A DNA stretch of 64,000 bases, taken from Aminipila sp963524205 (GTDB lineage Bacteria; Bacillota; Clostridia; Peptostreptococcales; Anaerovoracaceae). This document shows positions 26,453 to 36,313 of the stretch, one piece after another. The DNA lies in contig CAURED010000011.1 in NCBI GenBank assembly GCA_963524205.1, forward strand, positions 56,283 to 120,282, written 5' to 3'. The notes under the pieces are model-generated. The model ran no database searches. It had not been told where the DNA came from and saw only the letters and a list, made by a program, of their open reading frames with translations. A program made the translations under genes and the position numbers. The first letter of the stretch is position 1, and every line of letters starts with the position of its first letter.

Positions 26453-27182
26453 AAACAGCCTCCTCGCTTCTCTTATTCTTTAAGTAGTTTTTAAACTCTG
26501 TCCCATATTTTGAAAAACTCACTTTTCTAATCTCTTCTTTTGCTAATAATTCAGTCAGCCATATAGGCATGGCTTTTGCAGTCTTTATTTCCATAAGCCA
26601 CAACCCAGATTGTACTAACAATGTTCCATAGTCCCCTTCTTCCAGCTTCAGATTATCCCGTCTAGATCTTATATTGGTGTCAAAAGATATTCTTAAGTCA
26701 GGATTTCCCTTTTCAAAGTAAGCCATACGATCATAAGCAATCATAACTTTAGGATACAACTTATAGTTTCGTACCATATAGGATAATTCTTTTAAAACCT
26801 GAATGTTCATATACTCATCTACAGCAACCTTCCCGCCATTTTCAATAAAACGATACGCATCTTCAATCGTTATTTTTGTTCTTCTTTTATTGACTAAACC
26901 CTCTACTTTTTTCTTAATCTCTAAAAAAGCAATATCTTCCTTTTTAGGTGTTCCATATGTTCTTAGCCTTATTTTTTCCTTGTATACAGGTTTTGACAAC
27001 GATGTTCTTATCAAATAATCATCCTCTGTATCAAAGTAAAGATTACAAATGGAATAGGTTTGCCTATTTATGTTATTTTTATCAGGTGTCATGTGCTTTT
27101 CTATTTCATCAAGCACTCTTGCCATCCTTTCTTCTGTAACTAAATATTTTTTTTCAAATCTATTAAAAACTTCTATAGCCAT
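26445..27182 (-). CDS. VTC-domain (polyphosphate polymerase-like) protein
   Basis: 245 residues from the ATG at 27182, 7 bases after AAAGGAG; the eight-residue-longer frame lacks a site. The fold is the VTC tunnel of yeast Vtc4 and related triphosphate-tunnel enzymes. Charged strands are visible: FEKKYLV, KEKIRLRTYG, AFLEIKKK, NKRRTKI, RISFDTNIRSR, LMEIKTAK, KVSFSKYG. The Lys/Arg pattern is what such enzymes use to hold nucleotide and phosphate chains, so polyphosphate synthesis is possible but not proven. It has no membrane segment of its own and may rely on the DUF4956 partner. Confidence 0.88.
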   Translation of the reverse strand: MAIEVFNRFEKKYLVTEERMARVLDEIEKHMTPDKNNINRQTYSICNLYFDTEDDYLIRTSLSKPVYKEKIRLRTYGTPKKEDIAFLEIKKKVEGLVNKRRTKITIEDAYRFIENGGKVAVDEYMNIQVLKELSYMVRNYKLYPKVMIAYDRMAYFEKGNPDLRISFDTNIRSRRDNLKLEEGDYGTLLVQSGLWLMEIKTAKAMPIWLTELLAKEEIRKVSFSKYGTEFKNYLKNKRSEEAVYA

Positions 27183-27340
27183 AATTTGCTCCTTTCCAAC
27201 AGTCATTTCTCATTAACTTTTTTCCATCAGCTTATGGTACTATTATGGGGTATCAATGTGTTGTGTGTAGAATCGTTATGTGAAAATAATGGAAAGAAAG
27301 TGTGAAGAATGTGTAAAGAATATGGCTTAGCCACTCCGTA

Positions 27341-27381
27341 TATAAAAAAGGCCAGACGTAATAAAAAACGTTTGGTCTTTA
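27341..27381 (-). terminator. terminator of pncB
   Basis: AAAGACCAAACG and CGTCTGGCCTTT pair (one G-T or mismatch), followed by TTTTATA on the minus strand. Confidence 0.83.
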
Positions 27382-27403
27382 ATTTAGTGGTATAAATATA
27401 TCG

Positions 27404-28837
27404 TTATATATTCTGATATTCTTCAATCAGTTTATGCTTTGTTTCCCATAATTTCTGAGATAAGTCAACATAATAAATCTGTGGATTTTCAAATCTTAGC
27501 AATTCATCCCACAATGTATCAATCTGTTGTTTACAATACTCCTTAATTTCATCAATATTTGGAGATTCATACACACATTTGCCTTCTTTAAAAATAGGAA
27601 TCATTAAATTTTTCGCATAAAATTTATAAATCTTTTTTCGTTTCCAAACAGCACGTGGATCAAAAATTTCATAAGATTCACCGTCGGGAATCCCCTCTCC
27701 ATCCAACGTAATAACATCTGCAATTACTTTATTTGTATCCTTATCAAATAATCTATACACTGTTTTAAACCCTGGGTTTGTAATTTTTTCTACGTTTTCA
27801 CTTATTTTAATTTTAGGAATCATTTTTCCATTTTTCTCAAGTGCTGACAGTTTATAGACTCCGCCAAATACAGGCTCTGATTTAGAAGTAATGAGTCGTT
27901 CACCTACTCCAAAAGAATCTATGCAGGCCCCTTCAAGGATAACATCTCTTATGATAAATTCATCTAATGAATTGGAGACCACTATACTGCATTCCTGCAG
28001 CCCAGCTTCATCCAGCATAATTCTTGCTCTCTTAGTCAGGTAAGTTACATCCCCGCTGTCTATTCTTATACCCATTTTTTCAGGTTTCATTTCTTGAAAT
28101 ACTTTAATCGCATTTGGTACACCTGACTTAAGTACATTATAAGTGTCTACCAAAAGCACACAATTATTTGGATAAATTTCAGCGTACTTTTTAAAGGCTT
28201 GATACTCATCATCAAACATCTGAACCCAGCTATGAGCCATTGTTCCAAGAGCCACAATTCCATAATCCCTGTCAGAAATAGCGCATGCAGTTCCCATACA
28301 ACCGCCAATATAAGCAGCTCTAGAACCTAAAACTGCTGCAGAGGCCCCATGTGCTCTTCTAGTTCCGAATTCCATTACTCCCCGGCCTTTTGCAGCTCTG
28401 ACAATTCTGCTTGCTTTAGTCGCAATTAAGCTTTGATGGTTTATCAAAAGCAAAATCATTGTTTCTACAAACTGAGCCTGCATAAGCGGTCCTCGAACGG
28501 TTATTAATGGTTCTCCAGGAAAAATAGGTGTCCCTTCAGGTATGGCCCACACATCACAAGTAAATTCGAAATTTTTTAGATATTCCAAGAATTTTTCGCT
28601 GAAAATTTCCTTTCCTCTTAAATACTCTATGTCTTTATCCGAAAATGATAAATCATTGAGATACTCAATTACCTGTTCTAAGCCTGCCATAATTGCAAAG
28701 CCCCCGCCATCAGGTATCTTTCTAAAAAACATATCAAAATATGCAATATCGTTTGCCATATCAGTTTCAAAATAGCCATTTGCCATGGTGAGCTCATAAA
28801 AATCAGTCAACATGGTCAAATTAAGACCCTTAGCCAT
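27404..28837 (-). CDS. pncB: nicotinate phosphoribosyltransferase
   Basis: 477 residues. It makes nicotinate mononucleotide from nicotinate and PRPP in NAD salvage. Family features: LTDFYELTMANGYF at the start, FGTRRAHGASAAV, LVDTYN, RIDSGD and FGVGERLITS. The size is typical of the Firmicute group. The ATG follows GGAGGAAG. A short inverted repeat CACCTA-acgtgat-TAGGTG lies at 28910-28927 between uvrA and this gene; a role as operator is possible but unproved. Confidence 0.95.
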   Translation of the reverse strand: MAKGLNLTMLTDFYELTMANGYFETDMANDIAYFDMFFRKIPDGGGFAIMAGLEQVIEYLNDLSFSDKDIEYLRGKEIFSEKFLEYLKNFEFTCDVWAIPEGTPIFPGEPLITVRGPLMQAQFVETMILLLINHQSLIATKASRIVRAAKGRGVMEFGTRRAHGASAAVLGSRAAYIGGCMGTACAISDRDYGIVALGTMAHSWVQMFDDEYQAFKKYAEIYPNNCVLLVDTYNVLKSGVPNAIKVFQEMKPEKMGIRIDSGDVTYLTKRARIMLDEAGLQECSIVVSNSLDEFIIRDVILEGACIDSFGVGERLITSKSEPVFGGVYKLSALEKNGKMIPKIKISENVEKITNPGFKTVYRLFDKDTNKVIADVITLDGEGIPDGESYEIFDPRAVWKRKKIYKFYAKNLMIPIFKEGKCVYESPNIDEIKEYCKQQIDTLWDELLRFENPQIYYVDLSQKLWETKHKLIEEYQNI

Positions 28838-28954
28838 TGGATTCTTCCTCCGTTTTTTTCTTTTCTTACTAAAATACTCCGGTAAAATAACTATCTTTTT
28901 TTATTATGCCACCTATCACGTTAGGTGTAAAGACTGAATTTAAAGCACTTTGGC

Positions 28955-31795
28955 TTACAACAGCTTTTTCAGGAACTCTCCAGTATAAGAATTTTTGTTT
29001 TCTGCAATCTGCTCAGGAGTGCCAGTACCAACAATAGTTCCACCTCTATTACCACCGTCCGGTCCTAAATCTATGATGTAGTCAGCCATTTTTATAACTT
29101 CAAGATTATGTTCAATAACCACTACACTATTGCCTGCATCCACTAACTTTTGAAGCTCCTCAATCAGTTTATCTACATCTGCAAAATGTAGTCCCGTTGT
29201 AGGCTCATCAAGAATATACATGGTTTTTCCTGTACTTCTTTTAGAAAGCTCTGTAGCTAGTTTTATTCTCTGTGCTTCTCCTCCCGAAAGCTGTGTGGAT
29301 GGTTGCCCAAGTTTAATATAACCAAGACCCACCTCTTCCAGGGTATCCATCTGTCTTGCAATAGCAGGAATATTCTTAAAGAATTCTACAGCTTCAGATA
29401 CATTCATATCTAATACATCGTATATGCTTTTGCCTTTATACTTAACCTCAAGGGTTTCGCGATTATAACGCTTGCCTTTGCACACCTCACAAGGTACATA
29501 AACATCTGGAAGAAAGTGCATCTCAATCTTTATAATTCCGTCTCCACTACAAGCTTCACAGCGACCGCCTTTTACATTAAAGCTGAATCGCCCCTTTTCG
29601 TATCCTCTTACCTTTGATTCTGGTAATTGAGCGAATAAATCTCTTATAGGTGTAAAAACACCAGTATACGTAGCAGGATTTGACCTTGGCGTTCTTCCAA
29701 TTGGTGCCTGATTAATGTCAATAATCTTATCTATGTTGTCTATTCCACTTATCTCATCATGTTCCCCAGGCTTGTCCTTTGCTCTGTTTATTTTCTGTGC
29801 CAGCCCTTTATATAAAATTTCATTAATAAGACTGCTTTTACCTGATCCTGACACCCCAGTTACACATACTAATTCACCAAGTGGTATCTCCACATTTATA
29901 TTTTGTAAATTGTTTTCCCTTGCTCCAATTATTTTTATAAACTGTCCATTGCCCTTTCTTCTCTCATCTGGTACCTTTATTACTTTTGTTCCTGATAAAT
30001 ACTGCCCCGTTAAAGAGTTTTTACATTTTTTAATCTGTTCAACATTTCCCTGAGCAATAACTTCGCCTCCATGTATGCCTGCACCAGGCCCGATATCAAT
30101 TATATGATCAGCAGCATACATCGTATCTTCATCATGTTCAACAATAAGAAGAGTATTCCCAATATCCGTTAAATTTCTTAAGGTTTTTAATAATTTTTCA
30201 TTATCCTTCTGATGAAGACCAATACTAGGCTCATCTAAAATATAAAGTACACCAACAAGGCTTGACCCGATTTGTGTAGCAAGTCTTATTCTTTGGGACT
30301 CTCCTCCCGATAATGTTCCTGAAGTTCTTGATAAGCTTAAGTAATCTAATCCTACATCAATTAAAAATCCTAACCGAGCTTTTATTTCTTTTAGAATCTG
30401 CTGTGCAATCATTTGATCTGTATTGTTAAGTTGAAGTCCGTTTACGAATTTTACAGTTTCCCTGATAGACATTTCTGATACTTCAGCTATATTTCTCCCA
30501 CCCACAGTAACCGCCAAGACTTCTGGTTTTAATCTCTTACCTTGGCATTTTTCACATGGTGTTATACGCATATACTGCTGCATTTTATCTTTTATAAATT
30601 CTGAATTTGTTTCTTTATATCTGCGTTCAAGATTGTTAATAACCCCTTCAAAAGGATGATCTCTGTAAGATTCTGAATTATTGTTTCTGCTTTTATAAAA
30701 ATACTTCAAATGTCTGCTTCCTGTACCGTAAAGCAGTTCTTTCTTGAATTTATCCGGAAGTTTATTGTAAGGTGTATCTAAATCAGCTCCGTGTTCTTTG
30801 GCTAGTGCTTCAATCATCTGTCTATAGAATCCTGTTATTTCCATGGATGCAAAGATATTTCCCAAGCACCCCCCTGCAATACTCAATTCTTGCTTTTCTA
30901 TAATTAAGTCTGGATCAATTTTCTCACTGAAACCTAAGCCATTACAATCAGGACAAGCTCCAAAGGGGCTGTTAAAAGAAAACATTCTTGGTTCCAGTTC
31001 TTCTAAGCTTATGCCATGATCAGGGCACGCTAATTTAGTAGAAAAAACTTTATCATATGACTGTTCGGCTTCTTTATCGACTATCTGTGCAATTACTAAA
31101 CCATCGCCATGTGAGATAGCCAGTTCAACAGCTTCTGCTACTCTGCTTTCAGAACCATCCTTTATAATGATTCTGTCTACAACAATTTCAATAGTATGCT
31201 TAAAGTTCTTTTCTAGCTTTACTTCTTCCTCTGTAATATTTACAAGTTCACCATCTATTCTGACTCTTGTAAAACCCTCTTTTCGTATTCTTTCGATTAT
31301 TTTTTCATGCTCGCCTTTACGTTCTCTGATGACTGGTGCAAGCATTGTAATTCTAGTACCATCGTCTAATAGCATTAAACTGTCAACTATCTGATCCACC
31401 GATTGGCTTTTTATTTCAATACCGCAGACAGGGCAGTGTGGTATCCCTATTCTAGCATACATAAGTCGTAAGTAATCATGGATTTCTGTAACTGTACCTA
31501 CTGTAGAACGAGGATTTTTATTTGTTGTTTTTTGGTCGATAGAAATTGCAGGTGATAAACCTTCTATATATTCCACATCTGGTTTTTCCATTTGCCCTAG
31601 GAACTGTCTGGCATAAGAAGACAGACTCTCCATATATCGTCTTTGCCCTTCTGCATATATTGTATCAAATGCAAGTGATGATTTTCCTGAGCCAGAAAGC
31701 CCTGTAATAACTACCATTTTATCTCTTGGTATAGTAATATCTATATTTTTTAAATTGTGCTCATTGGCACCCTTTATAATAATTTCGTTTGCCAT
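28955..31795 (-). CDS. uvrA: excinuclease ABC subunit A
   Basis: 946 residues, full length. Two ABC ATPase halves: Walker A GLSGSGKSS (32-40) and a second GVSGSGKSS near 645. Zinc modules include CPVCGIEIKS, the CPDCNGLG block, and CEACSGDG/CEVCKGKRYN. It scans DNA for bulky damage and loads UvrB. It follows uvrB in one operon with a 67-base gap. The ATG has GATGGAGAAG upstream. Confidence 0.98.
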   Translation of the reverse strand: MANEIIIKGANEHNLKNIDITIPRDKMVVITGLSGSGKSSLAFDTIYAEGQRRYMESLSSYARQFLGQMEKPDVEYIEGLSPAISIDQKTTNKNPRSTVGTVTEIHDYLRLMYARIGIPHCPVCGIEIKSQSVDQIVDSLMLLDDGTRITMLAPVIRERKGEHEKIIERIRKEGFTRVRIDGELVNITEEEVKLEKNFKHTIEIVVDRIIIKDGSESRVAEAVELAISHGDGLVIAQIVDKEAEQSYDKVFSTKLACPDHGISLEELEPRMFSFNSPFGACPDCNGLGFSEKIDPDLIIEKQELSIAGGCLGNIFASMEITGFYRQMIEALAKEHGADLDTPYNKLPDKFKKELLYGTGSRHLKYFYKSRNNNSESYRDHPFEGVINNLERRYKETNSEFIKDKMQQYMRITPCEKCQGKRLKPEVLAVTVGGRNIAEVSEMSIRETVKFVNGLQLNNTDQMIAQQILKEIKARLGFLIDVGLDYLSLSRTSGTLSGGESQRIRLATQIGSSLVGVLYILDEPSIGLHQKDNEKLLKTLRNLTDIGNTLLIVEHDEDTMYAADHIIDIGPGAGIHGGEVIAQGNVEQIKKCKNSLTGQYLSGTKVIKVPDERRKGNGQFIKIIGARENNLQNINVEIPLGELVCVTGVSGSGKSSLINEILYKGLAQKINRAKDKPGEHDEISGIDNIDKIIDINQAPIGRTPRSNPATYTGVFTPIRDLFAQLPESKVRGYEKGRFSFNVKGGRCEACSGDGIIKIEMHFLPDVYVPCEVCKGKRYNRETLEVKYKGKSIYDVLDMNVSEAVEFFKNIPAIARQMDTLEEVGLGYIKLGQPSTQLSGGEAQRIKLATELSKRSTGKTMYILDEPTTGLHFADVDKLIEELQKLVDAGNSVVVIEHNLEVIKMADYIIDLGPDGGNRGGTIVGTGTPEQIAENKNSYTGEFLKKLL

Positions 31796-31862
31796 ATCTT
31801 CTCCATCTATAATCTATAATACCGTGCATCGCAAATTAACGATATTGTTGTTTTTTCTTTAT

Positions 31863-33839
31863 TTAAAGCTTTAATTTATATTCAAATATCTGATCTCTAA
31901 GCTGAGCAGCACGCTCAAATTGCAAGTCTGAAGCAGCTTGTTTCATTTCCTTTTCAAGCTTTTTAATATACTCCGTCAGTTCTTTTTTAGTTAATTCAAG
32001 AGGGCTCTTCCCAGCATAATATTCTGCCTCTTCCTCTGCTGCTTTTGTAGCTTCAATAACTTTCCTAACAGCTTTTTTAACCGTTGTTGGTATAATGCCA
32101 TGCTTTTCATTGTATGACTGTTGGATTCCTCTTCTTCTTTCTGTTTCACTAATAGCCTTTTTCATAGCATCACTCATGCTGTCCGCATACATTATGACTC
32201 TGCCTTCAGCATTTCTTGCTGCACGGCCTATGGTCTGAATCAATGATGTTTCTGTTCTTAGGAAACCCTGCTTGTCTGCATCTAAAATAACCACCAGAGA
32301 AACCTCTGGAATATCCAAACCTTCTCTAAGTAGATTGATACCTACAAGTACATCAAAAACACCCAGCCTTAAGTCCCTTATTATTTCCATCCTTTCCAGA
32401 GTATCTATCTCAGAATGCAAATATCTTACCTTAATACTTACATTTTTCAAATAATCTGTTAGACTTTCTGACATTTTTTTAGTCAAAGTAGTCACAAATA
32501 CTCTTTCTCCCCGCTCTGTGACTTTATTTATTTCTCCTATCAGATCATCTATCTGGCCCTGAGTCCTTCTAATTTCAATTTTAGGATCAAGCAGCCCTGT
32601 AGGTCTGATCACCTGTTCTGCAGAAACACCACCACTACTTTCTATTTCATATTTTGCCGGAGTTGCACTTACATATACAATCTGATTGACTATATTTTCA
32701 AATTCTTCAAATTGAAGTGGTCTGTTGTCCAAAGCGGAAGGCAGCCTAAATCCATAATCTACCAGAGACGTTTTTCTTGCTCGGTCTCCTGCATACATAG
32801 CATGAAGCTGTGGCAGCATTACATGAGACTCATCAATGACAATAAGGAAATCCTCTGGGAAATAGTCAATTAATGTGTATGGCCGGTTCCCTGGAGATAA
32901 TCCATTTATATGCCTCGAATAGTTCTCAATACCTTTACAGCTTCCTACTTCTCTTAGCATTTCAAGGTCATATCGCGTTCTCTGCTCTATTCGCTGAGCC
33001 TCAAGAAGTTTTCCTCTATCTTTAAACCATTTCAATTGCTCATTTAATTCTTGTTCAATTGTAACGATGGCTTTTTCTGTATTTTCTTTTGAAGTAACAT
33101 AATGGGATGCAGGAAATATAGCAATATGATTTCTTAATCCCAGGATTTCACCAGTAACAGGGTTCATTTCTTTTATTGTTTCTATCTCATCGCCAAAAAG
33201 TTCTACCCTTATGGCATTTTCCGCTCCGGCAGGATATATATCAATAACATCACCTCTTGCTCTGAATGTACCCCTGGCAAATTCCATATCATTTCTGGTA
33301 TATTGAATATCTACTAGCTTCCTTAATATATCTTGTCTGCTTTTTTCCATTCCTGGTCTTAATGATAGCATTTGATTTTCATAGTCAAATGGGCTGCCTA
33401 AACCATAAATGCAGGAAACACTGGCCACTATGATAACATCTCGGCGTTCTGCAAGCGCTGCTGTTGCAGAGTGACGGAGCTTATCTATTTCATCATTTAT
33501 ATTTGAATCTTTTTCGATATAAGTATCCGTAGATGGTACATAGGCTTCCGGCTGATAATAGTCATAGTAGCTTACAAAATACTCTACCGCATTATCCGGA
33601 AAAAATTCTTTAAACTCACCACAAAGCTGCGCTGCAAGCGTTTTGTTGTGTGATATTACTAATGTAGGCTTTTGTACTCTCTCAATAAGATTTGCAATTG
33701 TAAATGTTTTTCCTGATCCTGTAACCCCAAGCAATGTCTGGTGTTTTTTACCATTTAAAATGCCTTCCACAAGACGATCTACCGCTTGTGGCTGGTCACC
33801 CATCAATTTAAAATCTGAAACTACTTTAAATTCACCCAT
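31863..33839 (-). CDS. uvrB: excinuclease ABC subunit B
   Basis: 658 residues. Walker A GVTGSGKT (38-45), the damage-probing hairpin YYDYYQPEAYVPSTDTYIEKD-type block, helicase box DESHV, QTIGRAARN, and the C-terminal UVR domain that meets UvrC (LEKEMKQAASDLQFERAAQLRDQI). It is the first gene of uvrBA; uvrC is not in the window. The ATG follows AAAGAGG. Confidence 0.98.
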   Translation of the reverse strand: MGEFKVVSDFKLMGDQPQAVDRLVEGILNGKKHQTLLGVTGSGKTFTIANLIERVQKPTLVISHNKTLAAQLCGEFKEFFPDNAVEYFVSYYDYYQPEAYVPSTDTYIEKDSNINDEIDKLRHSATAALAERRDVIIVASVSCIYGLGSPFDYENQMLSLRPGMEKSRQDILRKLVDIQYTRNDMEFARGTFRARGDVIDIYPAGAENAIRVELFGDEIETIKEMNPVTGEILGLRNHIAIFPASHYVTSKENTEKAIVTIEQELNEQLKWFKDRGKLLEAQRIEQRTRYDLEMLREVGSCKGIENYSRHINGLSPGNRPYTLIDYFPEDFLIVIDESHVMLPQLHAMYAGDRARKTSLVDYGFRLPSALDNRPLQFEEFENIVNQIVYVSATPAKYEIESSGGVSAEQVIRPTGLLDPKIEIRRTQGQIDDLIGEINKVTERGERVFVTTLTKKMSESLTDYLKNVSIKVRYLHSEIDTLERMEIIRDLRLGVFDVLVGINLLREGLDIPEVSLVVILDADKQGFLRTETSLIQTIGRAARNAEGRVIMYADSMSDAMKKAISETERRRGIQQSYNEKHGIIPTTVKKAVRKVIEATKAAEEEAEYYAGKSPLELTKKELTEYIKKLEKEMKQAASDLQFERAAQLRDQIFEYKLKL

Positions 33840-33933
33840 TAATCTGCCTCTTTCATTTAAAGAACATTTGTTTATTTCTTATAATATCACACACAACTTT
33901 TAATGTCTAGTTATGATTATTTTATTTATACCC

Positions 33934-33962
33934 TTGTTGTCGTAGTTTTATCATGGTATACT
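33934..33962 (+). promoter_or_regulatory. promoter of the citrate synthase gene
   Basis: TTGTTG, 17 bases, TATACT. Transcription would start near 33969, giving a leader of about 125 bases. Confidence 0.62.
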
Positions 33963-34094
33963 ATTAAAGTGTAAATTTTTAATAGTGGTAAGTTTAATCG
34001 GTATTTATTAGGTATCGATTTTATTAAAACTAACATTGTATACATTTATACATTTTGGGGCAGCCCAGATATTTAGTATATAGAGGTGGTAATT

Positions 34095-35501
34095 ATGAGT
34101 GACAACTATGCAGCTTTCACAGCTGAAAAAGATAGACTAATTGACAGGCTATCAGGGGAAAAAGCTTTTTACATGAGCAAAGCAAAAATTTTAAGTAAAA
34201 CTGATGTTATTCCCGACTCTTTATACATTGAAAAAGACGTAAAAAGAGGACTTCGTAATGCCAACGGAACAGGAGTTATTGTTGGACTTACTAAAGTTGG
34301 TGAAGTGATTGGATACGAGTTTGACGAAAACGGAAACAAAATTTCAATTGACGGAAAACTATATTATAGAGGTTATGATGTAGAAGATATTTTTAAAAAC
34401 TGTGTAAGAGAAGATCGTTTTGGCTTTGAAGAAGTTACCTATCTGCTTTTATTTGGAGAACTACCCAGCAAAGATGAGCTGCTAGAGTTTAACAAAATGC
34501 TGGGTGCTAAGCGTGAGCTGCCAAAAGGTTTTGCCAGAGATATGATATTAACAGCCCCTTCAAAAAGTATTATGAACAAATTAGCAAGAAGCGTTTTAGC
34601 CATGTATTCATACGATGAAAATCCCGATGATACATCTGTAGAAAATGTTTTACGCCAATCTCTATCACTTATAGGACATTTCCCAGCTCTGATTGCATAC
34701 GGTTTTCAGGCAAAACGTTCCTCTTTTGATAATGAAAGCCTGCATTTACACAATCCTATCCCAGAATTGAGTACTGCAGAAAATATATTGAGAATGATTC
34801 GTCCTACTGGCGAATATACAGATATTGAAGCAAAACTTCTTGATTTATCTTTAATATTACATGCAGAACATGGTGGTGGTAATAATTCAAGTTTTACGAC
34901 TCACCTGGTTTCTTCTTCAGGCACAGATACGTATTCTGCTATTTCTGCTGCCGTAGGTTCTTTAAAAGGTCCTAGACATGGTGGAGCAAATATTGCCGTA
35001 ATTAATATGATTCATGATTTAAACAAACATGTTAAAGATATTACTAATGAAGCCCAGGTAGAAGATTATCTTGTAAAAGTATTAAAAGGTGAAGCCAATG
35101 ATGGCAGTGGTTTAATATATGGATTAGGTCATGCAATTTATACCATTTCTGATCCAAGAGCTGTACTTTTAAAGGGAATGGCAAAGAAGCTTGCAGAAAG
35201 CAAAGGCTTAGAAGATGCCTTTAACTTATATGAATTTATCGAAAAACGTGGTTCTGCATTATATAAAGAAGTGAAAGGTATTGATAAACCAATACCTGCT
35301 AATGTGGATTTATATTCAGGATTCGTATATAGAGCGTTAAATATTCCTGTTGACATTGCTACGCCTTTATTTGCTACCGCAAGACTTTCTGGATGGTGTG
35401 CACACAGATTGGAAGAAATTATTACAGGCAGACGCCTGATGAGGCCAGCCTATAATGGTGTTCAGCCTTACCTTGAATATACTCCGATACATAAGCGATA
35501 A
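34095..35501 (+). CDS. gltA: citrate synthase (gltA/citZ family)
   Basis: 468 residues from the ATG at 34095, after AGAGGTGG; a GTG three codons earlier overlaps that site. It joins oxaloacetate and acetyl-CoA. Conserved blocks are LHAEHGGGNNSSFTT, GSLKGPRHGGAN, GLGHAIYTISDPRA and RLSGWCAHRLEE, which hold the active-site His and Asp region. The first 50 residues extend before the usual domain. No other TCA gene is nearby, so it may serve glutamate synthesis. It is not the Re-type enzyme of some clostridia, which belongs to another family. Confidence 0.93.
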   Translation: MSDNYAAFTAEKDRLIDRLSGEKAFYMSKAKILSKTDVIPDSLYIEKDVKRGLRNANGTGVIVGLTKVGEVIGYEFDENGNKISIDGKLYYRGYDVEDIFKNCVREDRFGFEEVTYLLLFGELPSKDELLEFNKMLGAKRELPKGFARDMILTAPSKSIMNKLARSVLAMYSYDENPDDTSVENVLRQSLSLIGHFPALIAYGFQAKRSSFDNESLHLHNPIPELSTAENILRMIRPTGEYTDIEAKLLDLSLILHAEHGGGNNSSFTTHLVSSSGTDTYSAISAAVGSLKGPRHGGANIAVINMIHDLNKHVKDITNEAQVEDYLVKVLKGEANDGSGLIYGLGHAIYTISDPRAVLLKGMAKKLAESKGLEDAFNLYEFIEKRGSALYKEVKGIDKPIPANVDLYSGFVYRALNIPVDIATPLFATARLSGWCAHRLEEIITGRRLMRPAYNGVQPYLEYTPIHKR

Positions 35502-35581
35502 CGCATATGTGATATGATTACCTTCTTGACAATATATGTGATTTTATATATGATTTACATATATTGGAAGGAGGTTTTTTT

Positions 35582-36232
35582 ATGTTTGCCACTATGTTAA
35601 TGATATCAGTTTACTCAATTGTTATTATATATAGTTTTAATCTATTACCTTATAAATGGTTATGTGACTATAATACAGATACTTCAGCTAGTCCTTTGCA
35701 GAAATATGTCTCACTAACTTTCTACTTTTTCCCAGTATTTTTGTACACATCACTTATTATCTTTTTTCTTTTTAGCACACCGCATTCATTCCTAGATTCA
35801 TTTACTAACATTATTATGATATTATTACTTTCTCATATTTGTTTGTCTGACATTCTTTACATGATTATTCCAGACCAACACGTTATTCTAATTCTCATTT
35901 TAGGTCTTTTAAATCTTACTACAGAGAATATATCTAATAAAATATTTGGCCTTTTGGCGGGTGCCCTTCCTTTTTTCATACTATTAATAGCAGGGCTTAT
36001 ATTAAAAAAAAGGGAATGTATCGGATTTGGAGATATAAAACTCATGTCTGTACTTGGTTTGCTCTTAGGATATGTGGATATTCTTAACCTATATATGATT
36101 AGTTGTCTTTTAAGTGGTATGTCTTTTATCATCTTAACTTTACTGAATACTTTTATGAAAAAAAATAACAAATTAAATTACATCCCCTTTGCTCCTTTTA
36201 TAAGTTTTTCGTATGTTTTTTGTATTATGTAA
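35582..36232 (+). CDS. type IV prepilin peptidase, A24 family
   Basis: 216 residues from the ATG at 35582, after AAGGAGG. Six to seven membrane helices. The two catalytic aspartates of A24 aspartic proteases are D90 in SDILYMIIPD and D151 in GFGD. It would cut leader peptides of pilin-like proteins at the membrane. The N-terminal zinc/methylase domain of full PilD is missing, as in small TadV/CpaA-like forms. No pilin gene is in the window, so its substrates lie elsewhere. Confidence 0.87.
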   Translation: MFATMLMISVYSIVIIYSFNLLPYKWLCDYNTDTSASPLQKYVSLTFYFFPVFLYTSLIIFFLFSTPHSFLDSFTNIIMILLLSHICLSDILYMIIPDQHVILILILGLLNLTTENISNKIFGLLAGALPFFILLIAGLILKKRECIGFGDIKLMSVLGLLLGYVDILNLYMISCLLSGMSFIILTLLNTFMKKNNKLNYIPFAPFISFSYVFCIM

Positions 36233-36276
36233 TAATTCATTTATATATTTTACTAAAACGCGTTAATTCTATTCGT

Positions 36277-36313
36277 ATCTATAAAAAAGTGGACGTTAAA
36301 CATCCACTTTTTT
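36277..36313. terminator. bidirectional terminator between the prepilin peptidase and the TetR gene
   Basis: AAAAAAGTGGA and TCCACTTTTTT form an 11-base stem. T runs lie on both sides. It overlaps the stop codon of the TetR gene. Confidence 0.85.

Noticed and set aside
28910..28927. CACCTA-N6-TAGGTG as uvrA terminator
   Set aside because: Only six base pairs and no T run follows on the minus strand; it may be an operator but evidence is thin.
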